DNA from: Akkermansia muciniphila
GTDB taxonomy: Bacteria > Verrucomicrobiota > Verrucomicrobiia > Verrucomicrobiales > V1-33
Assembly: GCA_943333275.1 (NCBI GenBank)
Contig: CALQSQ010000006.1
Location: 17,516-81,515 of the forward strand
Direction: 5' to 3'
Length of the DNA stretch: 64,000 nucleotides
This document shows positions 18,037-25,700 of this stretch, piece after piece (positions within the stretch are counted from its first letter, which is position 1; each line of letters opens with the position of its first letter). The position numbers and the translations under genes were made by a program. Below the pieces are notes generated by a model, which searched no databases, was not told the origin of the DNA, and saw only the letters and a list, made by a program, of their open reading frames with translations.

Positions 18037-18341
18037 AGCGCTGATTTAAGCAGGGTGCCTTTCAGGCCAACGGCCTGAAACATGCCAGCCCAGGGCAACG
18101 CCCTGGGTTGCCAAGGAAGGGAATCTCAGCCCTGAAGGGGCGACCCATCCGGGGTGGTGGCGCCTGTGCCGCCCCTTCAGGGCTACCTTCCATGGGGATC
18201 TTGACCCAGGGCGTTGCCCTGGGCTGGCATGTTTCAGGGCGTTGCCCTGGAGAACCCTCGCTCCCGTTGGGGCTGATGAATGGCCCTGGCGCTCTCAGAT
18301 TCCCAGCGCCTCAAAGTTCCCCTGAATCTTTAATCAGCGCT
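18037..18341. mobile_element. MITE-like non-coding palindromic element
   Basis: This 305-base element has terminal inverted repeats AGCGCTGATTTAAG (18037-18050) and CTTTAATCAGCGCT (18328-18341), 13 of 14 matching. Inside it, perfect 35-base arms at 18074-18108 and 18204-18238 are inverted copies. Nested within are short hairpins with AAC loops: TTCAGGCC/GGCCTGAA at 18061-18079, and CCCAGGGC/GCCCTGGG. A further inverted pair around AGCCCTGAAGGGGCG and CGCCCCTTCAGGGCT lies between the long arms. GTAGGGG occurs directly before the left end (18030-18036) and three bases after the right end (18345-18351), a possible target duplication. It encodes no transposase. Similar CAGGGC-AAC-GCCCTG repeats are, from memory, dispersed in Verrucomicrobia and Planctomycetes genomes. 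Confidence 0.7.
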
Positions 18342-18368
18342 TCCGTAGGGGGTGGGGCGGCGCGCGGC

Positions 18369-18397
18369 TTGACGGAGAGGCGGGGGGTGGGTAGTTT
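18369..18397 (+). promoter_or_regulatory. Sigma70-like promoter with leaderless spacing
   Basis: TTGACG (18369-18374), a 17-base spacer and TAGTTT (18392-18397), with eight bases to the ATG at 18406. The mRNA of the two membrane-protein genes should start at or beside the start codon. Confidence 0.5.
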
Positions 18398-18405
18398 GGT
18401 GGCGA

Positions 18406-18861
18406 ATGTTTGAGAAGCGCAAAGTCGTGGCGGTGGTGTTGCTGATGGCCTTTTCGGTGGGGCTGACTGCGGGCGGGCAGATCTTACTCATGTTATTGAG
18501 CGGAGAGGGGCATTCCTTGCGACCTTATCCCTTTTTGTCTGGTTTGGGGGCTGTCGCAGGCGGTCTCTTGCTGCACGTGTGTCTGATCCGAAGAATTCTG
18601 CCGATTCATCGAACGCCAACGCAAGTGTTGGGCCTGCTGATTTCCGGGTTCCTTGCCATTGTTCTCTGGGCGGTGCTGCTGGAGTCTCCCAAGGATCTTG
18701 CCGGTTTTGTTTCCCGCCTCCCATCCTTGTTTTGGCTCGCCATTTTTTCCGGCATCCTTTGGTTTCCAGTGCTCACGCTGCTTGAGCTTTGGGCTTATTG
18801 CGGAACGAGTAGAGAGCAGGCGCGGAGGAGCTTAACCAAGACCGCTGAGGAATTGCCATGA
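18406..18861 (+). CDS. Small four-helix membrane protein, unknown function
   Basis: This 151-residue protein has four predicted transmembrane helices: about residues 8-30 (VVLLMAFSVGLTAGGQILLM), 42-62, 77-93 and 106-128. The tail is charged and cytoplasmic-looking (SREQARRSLTKTAEELP). I recognise no family. It overlaps the next membrane-protein gene by ATGA, so the two are probably co-translated and may act together. There is no Shine-Dalgarno upstream, but a promoter sits at leaderless distance. It lies just right of the MITE-like element. Confidence 0.7.
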   Translation: MFEKRKVVAVVLLMAFSVGLTAGGQILLMLLSGEGHSLRPYPFLSGLGAVAGGLLLHVCLIRRILPIHRTPTQVLGLLISGFLAIVLWAVLLESPKDLAGFVSRLPSLFWLAIFSGILWFPVLTLLELWAYCGTSREQARRSLTKTAEELP

Positions 18862-19220
18862 GCCGTAAAGATTTTCCTTCTGACCACCCGCCCGATGCTT
18901 TGCAGACGCAGTTGGTGAAGGGGCTTGGTCTGGCGGCGGTGCCGATCATTTTTGGGGTTGTGTGTCTCCATCGCGGGAACACGTTGCTTTATCTTATCAA
19001 CAGTTCCTCTGATACCGATACCATTGAGTTCCTAGGCACGGAAGGAGTTTGGCTTGCGGTTGCCTACATCGCCTTGGGGGTGGCTGTGCATTTCAACTAT
19101 TTCTGGGGCTACAGCGAGAACTACTGGAGGTATAGCGACTACGGAAGGGATCTGGCCACGGTGGTCTGTGTGGTGAGCTTTTTCTATGCTCTCTACCTCT
19201 ATTTCACGTCCTTTTTCTGA
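18858..19220 (+). CDS. Small three-helix membrane protein, unknown function
   Basis: This 120-residue protein starts in an ATGA overlap with the previous gene. Predicted transmembrane helices are at about residues 20-38 (LVKGLGLAAVPIIFGVVCL), 62-80 (VWLAVAYIALGVAVHFNYF) and 100-119. The first about 18 residues are polar. An aromatic-rich loop, FNYFWGYSENYWRYSDYG, lies between helices 2 and 3. I recognise no family. Its partner upstream is also a small membrane protein. It ends 15 bases before the convergent M20 peptidase gene. Confidence 0.7.
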   Translation: MSRKDFPSDHPPDALQTQLVKGLGLAAVPIIFGVVCLHRGNTLLYLINSSSDTDTIEFLGTEGVWLAVAYIALGVAVHFNYFWGYSENYWRYSDYGRDLATVVCVVSFFYALYLYFTSFF

Positions 19221-19235
19221 GGAAGGGGCTTTGCG

Positions 19236-20570
19236 CTACACTTCGGCGAGTGCTTGGAGGAGGTGTTGGTTTAGTTTCTGGCCGGCTTGGAAGTTGGCGA
19301 GGGGGAAGTTTTCGTTGGGGGCGTGGGCTTGGCAGTCGGGGAGGGCGAGGCCGAGGAGGAGGGTCTCGGCATGGAGGATGTCGCGGAAGGATTGGACGAT
19401 GGGGATGCTGCCGCCTTCGCGAATGAGGGCGAGGGGGTGGCTGGGGAAGGTGGCGGTGAGGGCGCGCTGGGCGGCCTGGCCGAAGGGGCTGTGGGGGTCC
19501 ATGGCGTAGGGTTTGCCGTGGTGGCCGGTGTGGATCTCTGCGCGGACGCCGGGGGGGGTGTGTTTCTCCAGATGCTGGAGGATGAGCGCCTGGATGGTGG
19601 CGGGGTCTTGATGGGGGACGAGGCGGAAGGATAATTTCGCGAAGGCGTTGGTGCCGATGACGGTCTTGGAGCCCTGGCCTTGGTAGCCGCCGCCGATGCC
19701 GTTGACTTCGGCGGTGGGGCGGGCCCAGCGGCGTTCGAGGTCGCTGTAGCCGGCTTCGCCAAAGAGGGCGGGGACGCCGGTGAGGGTGAGGGTTTCTTCG
19801 ATATTTTCGAGGCGTTTCCAGGCTTGGCGTTCCCAGTCCTGGAGGGGGGCGACGGTATCGTAGAAGCCGGGGATGGCGATGTGGCCATTTTCGTCATGGA
19901 GGGTGGCGATGAGGCGGGCGAGGGCGGTGGCGGGGTTGGCGACGGTGCCGCCGAAGATGCCGGAGTGGAGGTCGACGCTGGGGCCGTGGAGAGTGACTTC
20001 GAGGCAGGTGATGCCGCGGAGGCCGTAGGTGAAGGTGGGCACGCCGGGGGCGACCATGCCGGTATCGGAGATGGCGATGATGTCGCAGGCGAGGTCTGCG
20101 CGGTGTGCTTCGAGGAAGGGAGCGAGGTTGGGGCTGCCGATTTCTTCTTCGCCTTCAAAGAGGGCGATGAGGTTGACGGGGAGGTCGGCGTGCTGGCGCA
20201 TCGTTTCTGCGAGGCCGCAGAGGTGGGCCATGAGCTGGCCTTTGTTGTCGGTGGCGCCGCGGGCGTAGACGATGCCGTTTTCGATCTGGGGGTCGAAGGG
20301 TTTGCTGCGCCAGACGTTGAAGGGGTCATCGACGGGCTGGACGTCGTAGTGGCCGTAGAGGAGGACGGTGGGGCGGCCGGGCTTGTGGATATTTCTGGCG
20401 ACGACAATGGGGTGCCGGGCGGTGGGATGGATGGTGGTGGTGAGTCCGCTGGCAGTGCACTGGGCGGCGAGCCACTCGGAGCAGCGTTTCACATCGTCGG
20501 CGTAGGCGGCATCTGTGGAGATGCTGGGGAAGCGGAGGAAGTCGAGGTAGAGTTCGAGGGGGGTGGGCAT
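19236..20570 (-). CDS. M20-family zinc dipeptidase
   Basis: This 444-residue metallopeptidase is of the M20 (CNDP/ArgE/DapE) family. Metal-binding and catalytic segments are present: LLYGHYDVQP (His ligand and catalytic Asp), YARGATDNKGQ (bridging Asp), FEGEEEIGS (catalytic and ligand Glu), AISDTG (Asp ligand), and a C-terminal His in the CQAHAPNE segment. A dimerisation domain is inserted in the middle (GLRGITCLEVTLHG, VDLHSGIFGG, then SKTVIGTNAFAKLSFRLVP). Cytoplasmic enzymes of this kind hydrolyse dipeptides or N-acylated amino acids. There is no signal peptide. Codons are strongly C-ending, which produces long false frames on the plus strand. The start codon at 20570 gives MPTPLEL. Confidence 0.93.
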   Translation of the reverse strand: MPTPLELYLDFLRFPSISTDAAYADDVKRCSEWLAAQCTASGLTTTIHPTARHPIVVARNIHKPGRPTVLLYGHYDVQPVDDPFNVWRSKPFDPQIENGIVYARGATDNKGQLMAHLCGLAETMRQHADLPVNLIALFEGEEEIGSPNLAPFLEAHRADLACDIIAISDTGMVAPGVPTFTYGLRGITCLEVTLHGPSVDLHSGIFGGTVANPATALARLIATLHDENGHIAIPGFYDTVAPLQDWERQAWKRLENIEETLTLTGVPALFGEAGYSDLERRWARPTAEVNGIGGGYQGQGSKTVIGTNAFAKLSFRLVPHQDPATIQALILQHLEKHTPPGVRAEIHTGHHGKPYAMDPHSPFGQAAQRALTATFPSHPLALIREGGSIPIVQSFRDILHAETLLLGLALPDCQAHAPNENFPLANFQAGQKLNQHLLQALAEV

Positions 20571-20619
20571 GATGGAGGAATGATTAACACGATCCGTCTC
20601 AGTCGTAAACTGTTACCAT

Positions 20620-20638
20620 CCACCTCCCGGGCAGGTGG
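20620..20638 (-). terminator. Weak hairpin after the unknown gene pair
   Basis: CCACCT and AGGTGG form a six-base stem around a seven-base GC-rich loop. It lies between the end of the unknown minus-strand gene (20654) and the start of the dipeptidase gene (20570). No run of T follows in the minus-strand direction, so it may be only a weak terminator or an mRNA end-protecting hairpin. Confidence 0.3.
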
Positions 20639-20653
20639 TGCCGTTCCGTAAGC

Positions 20654-21373
20654 TCACTCACGAAACTTTGCGGTCAGATGACCATAGCATTCTTGAATGA
20701 TCGTGGAGTTGATCGGTTCGCAGCGTTCGCTTCCGCCGCCAATTGCTCCAACGATGCGAACGACGAACTGCTTCTCACCCGATGGTTCATCATCATGCCG
20801 CGTGATCGTAAACTCGCTCATTCCCAGATTGCCCGTCAGTTTCTTCTTCAAATAATGCCAGAGGAAGCGCGCCTGATCCTGAGGGATGTGAAGCGAGAGA
20901 GCTTCCATGCTGAGGGCTTCAATTTCTTGAATTGCCGTCGGTGGAGCTTGCAGGCTCAGAACTTTTTCGCCAAGGGCATTTTGGCCCATGGCAGCAAACT
21001 GGGTCTCCAATTTCGCCCCATGCAGCAAGACACGATTCAAAGCGTCTGCAATGCCCGCGCTCTGAGGGCTGAGACCCATCTCATCAAAGGTCTTGGGTAG
21101 AAAGGGGTCTCGATCCGCAGTCTCAGGGGATTGTTCTTCCACGAGCTTCAACAGAGCGGTGGAAACTTGCAGCGATTTATCACTGCCAGCATCGACGGTC
21201 GCGGACGTTGATTGCACACTGATGTTCTGAGGACTTTCAATGGAGGTGGAATTGGATGGAGGAGCAAAACTGTCCGACAACCCCGAGTCGGTTCGTGTTC
21301 CCTGCCACTGCCACCAGATGCAGATCCCGAGAATCAAGTTGATGAGCCAGACGATCAAGTTGCGAGAGATCAT
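20654..21373 (-). CDS. Hypothetical membrane-anchored protein, second of a pair
   Basis: This 239-residue protein has a single N-terminal membrane segment (about residues 7-22, VWLINLILGICIWWQW), then a Ser/Thr/Gln-rich linker to about residue 70, then a helical domain with MGLSPQSAGIADALNRVLLH and a C-terminal beta-containing part (FTITRHDDEPSGEKQFVVRIVG). The short N-terminus suggests the bulk lies outside the cytoplasmic membrane. I recognise no family. It overlaps the upstream gene by four bases. Both proteins share the same plan of anchor, low-complexity linker and a domain beginning GLS-x-Q, so they may be distant paralogues forming one complex. Confidence 0.7.
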   Translation of the reverse strand: MISRNLIVWLINLILGICIWWQWQGTRTDSGLSDSFAPPSNSTSIESPQNISVQSTSATVDAGSDKSLQVSTALLKLVEEQSPETADRDPFLPKTFDEMGLSPQSAGIADALNRVLLHGAKLETQFAAMGQNALGEKVLSLQAPPTAIQEIEALSMEALSLHIPQDQARFLWHYLKKKLTGNLGMSEFTITRHDDEPSGEKQFVVRIVGAIGGGSERCEPINSTIIQECYGHLTAKFRE

Positions 21374-22134
21374 GGCGGTGGGGATTTTCGAAGTGCCGCT
21401 TCGATGAAGGAAAGGTACCGCTCATTGAACAACTGCTCACCCATGCCACACCCGCGCCACTTCACCGGGATTTGATCTTTAATCACGCGCTCCTGGAAAT
21501 GATACTCGCGTTCATATTTCGGATTCTTTTTCACCTCCTCTGGGAGTTGGATAATCGCCAAGTCGTGCTCGTAATTGCCGAAATCACAAGTTTCCTCCGT
21601 CAACGCAAAGCGAATGATCCCTGCTGCACCGGAATCGGAAATCTGAGTGATGCGTTGGATGAGAGAGTCCGAGAATTGGCTGGATGCGGCACCCAAAGAC
21701 GGGATGCGGATGTATTCCCCGCCTTGCTCATCTGAGACTTTCTCGACCATGACGAGTTGCTGGTTTTTCATCGCGGAGATTGTTTCGCGGATGGCTGCTT
21801 GAATGGATTGGATTTGTTCGGCAGAGAGCCCCAATGCGTTATAGAGCGCGTTATCAAAAGCCCAATCGAAAGACACCGAACGCATTCCCGCCGCCACCAT
21901 CGTTGCTGGAATCTTCAAGGGCTCTGGAGTCAAGGTGGTCCCGCTGGTTGTCACGATCACCTGGCTAAGCGGTTGTGGCACCTCCCGCTGTGAATTCGAT
22001 TGGATTGGACGAGCGTCCGGTTGCGAAACGCGATGACCTCCGCCGCGCACCGGAACGTTCAGCGCCAAGATCAGTAGCTGGGCAAGCGCGGTGGCGATGC
22101 CAAGGCAAAAGATTAGGTCTCTTTGTTTCGGCAT
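21370..22134 (-). CDS. Hypothetical membrane-anchored protein, first of a pair
   Basis: This 254-residue protein has an N-terminal membrane segment (residues about 7-26, LIFCLGIATALAQLLILALN), then a polar Pro/Gln/Ser linker, then a helical domain containing LGLSAEQIQSIQAAIRETIS and a C-terminal part with strands (GIIRFALTEETCDFGNYEHD). I recognise no family. The GLS-x-EQ-x-x-x-I pattern resembles periplasmic helical hairpin proteins in general form only. The gene overlaps the next by four bases (ATGA), implying translational coupling. Codon use is less C-biased than in the flanking dipeptidase and Uma2 genes. Confidence 0.7.
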   Translation of the reverse strand: MPKQRDLIFCLGIATALAQLLILALNVPVRGGGHRVSQPDARPIQSNSQREVPQPLSQVIVTTSGTTLTPEPLKIPATMVAAGMRSVSFDWAFDNALYNALGLSAEQIQSIQAAIRETISAMKNQQLVMVEKVSDEQGGEYIRIPSLGAASSQFSDSLIQRITQISDSGAAGIIRFALTEETCDFGNYEHDLAIIQLPEEVKKNPKYEREYHFQERVIKDQIPVKWRGCGMGEQLFNERYLSFIEAALRKSPPP

Positions 22135-22166
22135 GTCGTTGATGCCTCTAGCGGCGGTTGAAAAAT

Positions 22167-22736
22167 CTACCCGCCGGCGTTCCAGTTTTCGTAGAACTGG
22201 GCGAGGGGGAGGGAGAGGCCTACGGAGTGGAGGTGGATGATGGCGGTGGGGTCGTCGATGAGTTCGAGTTTCCAGCCGTTGGAGCGGCGGAAGAGGGTGA
22301 CGGCGGGGCGGCTTTGGTCGATGAGGACGTATTCCTCCAGGGTGGGGATGGTGGTGTAGGTGAAGAATTTCTCGTGGCTGTCGAGGCGTTCGGTGCTGGG
22401 GGAGGAGACTTCGATGACGAGCTTGGGGAAGCGGAGGAAAAGGGGATCGGTGTCGCGTTCGTCGCAGCCGACGACGACATCGGGGTAATAGAAAACGTCC
22501 CGTTGTTGGACGAGCATGCGGACTTTCATGTCGGCCATGAAGACGCGGCAGGGTTTGCCACGCAGGTGGGCGTGGAGCGCGGCGAAGGCATTGCCGCTGA
22601 TGAGATTGTGATTCGCGGTGGCGCCGGCCATCGCATACACGTCGCCGTGGATGTAGTCGTGGCGGACATCACTGAGGGGCTCGCCGTTGAGATAGTCTTC
22701 GACGGAGAGGAAGGGGCGGGGGTGAGGGATTCCCAT
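22167..22736 (-). CDS. Uma2 family (DUF820) putative nuclease-fold protein
   Basis: This 189-residue protein has the full Uma2 signature: LSVEDYLNGEPLSDVRHDYIHGDVYAM near the N-terminus, NHNLISGNAFAAL, VFMADMKVRM, YYPDVVVG (the PD of the nuclease core), LVIEVSSPST (the acidic strand), KFFTYTTIPTLEEYVLID and a C-terminal strand pair. It is a more canonical member than the copy at 111-677. The restriction-endonuclease-like fold is known for the family, but the substrate and cellular role are not. It stands alone between an unknown gene pair and the adenylating-enzyme-like gene, all on the minus strand. Codon use is C-ending like most core genes here. Confidence 0.88.
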   Translation of the reverse strand: MGIPHPRPFLSVEDYLNGEPLSDVRHDYIHGDVYAMAGATANHNLISGNAFAALHAHLRGKPCRVFMADMKVRMLVQQRDVFYYPDVVVGCDERDTDPLFLRFPKLVIEVSSPSTERLDSHEKFFTYTTIPTLEEYVLIDQSRPAVTLFRRSNGWKLELIDDPTAIIHLHSVGLSLPLAQFYENWNAGG

Positions 22737-22796
22737 GGCGGGAGTGTGCCTTAGTTTGTCCTGCTTCGCAAGTCGAGCTTGCCGGGGGTGAGGCGT

Positions 22797-23861
22797 CTAG
22801 TAAACGCCTTCGATGACTTTCTTTTCCAGCATGCCGAAGGGGCGGACGTCGCCGACGCCGTCCCAGGGGTATTTGTCGCAGGGGGAGCGGCGGATGGCTT
22901 CGTCGCGTTCGAGGAAGCGTGGCATGAAGAATTCCTTGGTGAGGGTGGTGAGTTCGACGCGGCCATACTGGCCGTAGTCCATGAGTTCGTCCGTGCGGTC
23001 TGCGTGGACGATGCGGAGGACGGCGCGGGGCTGGGGGGCGTAGTAGGTGACGCTGTAGCCGTTCTCCTTGAGCTGTGCGGGGAGGCTGCAGGCGAGGCCC
23101 ATGAGGGTGTTGCCGTAGGTGGGGACGAACTGGGCTTTTCCTTCGAGGACTTCCTCGCTGAGGAAGCGGACCATCTGGGGGGTCATGCTGGTGCCGCCGC
23201 AGAAGACGCCTTTGATGCCGAGGCCGGGGAGGGAGATTTTCTCGGCGAGGGATTCGAGGAGGCGGGGGGTGGTGAAGAGGCAGGAGATGCCGCGGTGTTT
23301 GATGATTTCCGCGCCCTGGTCGATGACGTGTTTCATGTAGCGCTCGACTTCATCGTATTGCTTGCGGGCGATGAGTTTCTTGACCCAGCGGGGGTCGAGA
23401 TCGACGAAATAGCAGGAGCCGCCGCGGTAGTTGGCGAGGTGCTCTATGGCCATGCGGAGGCGGCGGGGGCCGGTGGGGCCGAGCATGAGCCATTTCCCGC
23501 CACGGGGGAAGTAGGTGTCATCGAGGTTGTCGCCAAATTCTTCGTAGTCGGTTTTGTAATCCTCCCAGCCGACGCGTTGTTTGGGGAGGCCGGTGGTGCC
23601 GCCGGTTTCGAAAATATTGAAAGGGCGGTTGCCGAATCCGCGGGGGACGAAGCGTTCGTTTTGTTCATCACGCAGCCATTCGTCCTGGAAATGCGGGAAG
23701 CGGCTGATGTCGCTGATGGTCTTGATTTCCTTGCGCGGATCCCATCCGGCCTGCTTCGCCCAGTCGAGCCAGAAGGGGCAGCCGGTGGCTTCATCGAAAT
23801 GCCAGGCGACCATCTGGCGGAGGTGTTCATTGAGGGCGGCGGCGGCTTGGGTAGTGGGCAT
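22797..23861 (-). CDS. Phenylacetate-CoA-ligase-like / EhpF-like adenylating enzyme
   Basis: This 354-residue protein belongs to the acyl/aryl-adenylate-forming group. The phosphate-binding loop is FETGGTTGLPK (about residues 87-97), then GPTGPRRLR, LFTTPRLLESL, GVFCGGTSMTPQMV, FVPTYGNTLMG (the adenine-contact motif), GQYGRVELTTL and GVGDVRPFG (the ribose-binding Asp). It ends about ten residues after that Asp, so the mobile C-terminal lid domain of full CoA ligases is missing. Such short members resemble EhpF of phenazine biosynthesis, which may adenylate a carboxylate without a CoA step. No biosynthetic neighbours are present, so the substrate is unknown. Confidence 0.75.
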   Translation of the reverse strand: MPTTQAAAALNEHLRQMVAWHFDEATGCPFWLDWAKQAGWDPRKEIKTISDISRFPHFQDEWLRDEQNERFVPRGFGNRPFNIFETGGTTGLPKQRVGWEDYKTDYEEFGDNLDDTYFPRGGKWLMLGPTGPRRLRMAIEHLANYRGGSCYFVDLDPRWVKKLIARKQYDEVERYMKHVIDQGAEIIKHRGISCLFTTPRLLESLAEKISLPGLGIKGVFCGGTSMTPQMVRFLSEEVLEGKAQFVPTYGNTLMGLACSLPAQLKENGYSVTYYAPQPRAVLRIVHADRTDELMDYGQYGRVELTTLTKEFFMPRFLERDEAIRRSPCDKYPWDGVGDVRPFGMLEKKVIEGVY

Positions 23862-23963
23862 GATATGGGGATGGAAAAGAGAGCCCTAGGCAAAGCGCAG
23901 TTTCCCCGCGCCTTCAACCGGAGAATTTTTCGCATTTACGCTGCATCCACGACGGCGGCGCGA

Positions 23964-25526
23964 TCAGGGCGCAATTTTCAGAAATTCATCCGCTCCCGCA
24001 TCCGGCTTTCCGTCCAGTGCGCGTGCGTGGCCATCGATATCCAGCAGGCCTGCGAGGAGGAGGAAGTTGGGATCGAAGCGGTCGCGTGCGGCGGAGCCAT
24101 CGGTGAGGTGGAGGTCGGGTGTGGTGGCGCTCATGGAGCGGAATTTGGGATCGGCGAAGGTGGAATTGGCATCGGTTCCGGAGAGGGCTTTCCAGGCACC
24201 GAAGCCCAGCCGGTAGTTCCCCTGCCACATCCACTGGCTGGCGGTGAGCGCCTGCGCGCCGCTGGGGGAGTAGTAGACATTCCAGTCGATGACATTGCCC
24301 TTGTTCCCCACGAAGTCCCAGTTGCCGATGAACCGGTTCAGGGAGGAGGCGTGGATGATGTTCTGCTTGATGACATTATTCACGGCGTAGTTCTGGATGA
24401 CGATTTCCGCCATGCGGTCCGGGGTGACATCATTCTGGTAGAGCGTGTTGTTGTGAATGAGATTGCCCACCGCGCCTCCATTCAGACCAGCATCAGAGCC
24501 GCCGAGGAAAATGCCGCCGACATGATTTTTCCAAACGAAATTATTCCGCACCACGCATCCTTCCGAGGCCTCGCCGCGGTGCTCACAGGCGAGTTCGATG
24601 CCCAGATTGCAATTGGTCACGTAGTTCCGCTCGATGACGATGTTCAGGCCGCCGTCCACGTAAATGCCATCGGCAGCGCGCACGCCACCGTAGGCGGGAT
24701 TGGGGTAACCGTCGATCCCGCTGACGACGTTGGCCTGAATGAGCCCGTTGCGGGCGCGGTCACTGGGGCCGCCTGCCGGCAGGACACGCTCGTAACCGAT
24801 GCAGTCGATGCCGATGTTGTTGCAGTCGTGAATATTGCAGTTGGTAATGCGGAAATTTTCGACGTTTCCATTGAAGACCACGGACTCGCCTGCGCCGCAT
24901 TTCAAATGATGCACTTCACACTGGTCGATGATGATGTTGTTGACCGGCGAGGTGGCCACCTGACCCAGGACGGCAATGCCGTTGGCCGTCCCCTGGGTGC
25001 CGTTGGGGGATGAAAGATTGGTCTCAATGTGGTGAATATTGCACCGGCGCACCGTGATGTGGTGCGAGGATCCGCGGATCAGGATTCCGACCACGTCCGA
25101 ACTGTTGCCAGTCCCGAGGTTGCGCACCTCCAAATTGTCGAAAATCAGGTAGGACCGGTTTGTGCATGTCACCAGCCCCCGCATGTCACCATCATCCGGC
25201 AGGTAGCGCCAGGCGTTGGTTCCGTCGATGGTAACCTTTTCCCCCGGATACGAGGTAAACGTGATCGGAGCCCCTTCCCTGCCGCTCACGGTAAATTCGG
25301 TCAGGGAAATATTGGCATACACACCACCGCGAAAACACACCGTGTCCCCGGGCTGAGCCTTGCTGATGGCGTACCCCGGCGACCACGGCGCGGCCTCGGT
25401 GCCTGCCCCTCCGGCCACGCCTTTGAGCGAGACATATCGGTTCGCCGCCTGGATCTGCGCTGACGCGAAGACGCCAAGCATCAGGATCAACCCGAGGGCT
25501 GATTTTGGAGAGAGAGGGAGATGCAT
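23964..25526 (-). CDS. Exported right-handed parallel beta-helix protein (polysaccharide-lyase-like)
   Basis: This 520-residue protein has a signal peptide (about 1-26, ending ASAQIQA). It starts with RYVSLKGVAGGAGTEAAPW, typical of the DUF1565/chondroitinase-B-like N-terminus, and continues with a parallel beta-helix made of many short rungs such as SYLIFDNLEVRNLG, HHITVRRCNIHHIE, NIIIDQCEVHHLK, NFRITNCNIHDCNNIG, NIVIERNYVTNCNLGIEL and GCVVRNNFVWKNHVGGI. The C-terminus has DIDGHARALDGKPDAGADEF, a common close in these proteins. It probably binds or cleaves an extracellular polysaccharide. Catalytic residues cannot be named from this pattern. The start at 25526 gives the signal peptide; the ATG further upstream (25577) lies in the promoter. 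Confidence 0.85.
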   Translation of the reverse strand: MHLPLSPKSALGLILMLGVFASAQIQAANRYVSLKGVAGGAGTEAAPWSPGYAISKAQPGDTVCFRGGVYANISLTEFTVSGREGAPITFTSYPGEKVTIDGTNAWRYLPDDGDMRGLVTCTNRSYLIFDNLEVRNLGTGNSSDVVGILIRGSSHHITVRRCNIHHIETNLSSPNGTQGTANGIAVLGQVATSPVNNIIIDQCEVHHLKCGAGESVVFNGNVENFRITNCNIHDCNNIGIDCIGYERVLPAGGPSDRARNGLIQANVVSGIDGYPNPAYGGVRAADGIYVDGGLNIVIERNYVTNCNLGIELACEHRGEASEGCVVRNNFVWKNHVGGIFLGGSDAGLNGGAVGNLIHNNTLYQNDVTPDRMAEIVIQNYAVNNVIKQNIIHASSLNRFIGNWDFVGNKGNVIDWNVYYSPSGAQALTASQWMWQGNYRLGFGAWKALSGTDANSTFADPKFRSMSATTPDLHLTDGSAARDRFDPNFLLLAGLLDIDGHARALDGKPDAGADEFLKIAP

Positions 25527-25548
25527 GTAAATTAAGTATTCCAGAACT

Positions 25549-25577
25549 ATAATAAATACTATAATTTCAATATTCAA
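25549..25577 (-). promoter_or_regulatory. Sigma70-like promoter of the beta-helix gene
   Basis: Reading the minus strand, TTGAAT (25577-25572), a 17-base spacer and TATTAT (25554-25549) fit a housekeeping promoter in an AT-rich island of about 60 bases. The start codon at 25526 lies about 22 bases downstream of the -10 box, leaving a leader of roughly 15 bases. Confidence 0.5.
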
Positions 25578-25700
25578 GCAAAATCATCTCCCTCGTTTCA
25601 TTTTTTCATCCCTCCCAATTCCACCCTTGTCCTGACACCCGTGCGCCAGATGTCTTGATTCGGACAGGCTCCAGTCCAGAGGGATCAAAAAGGATCCCCC

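Noticed and set aside
18061..18240. Possible CRISPR array
   Set aside because: The repeats are inverted and nested, with no regular direct repeats and spacers and no cas genes nearby.
22779..25013. 744-codon plus-strand frame
   Set aside because: It lies opposite the adenylating enzyme and beta-helix genes. Its Gly/Ala/Asp-rich translation is the usual shadow of C-ending codons.
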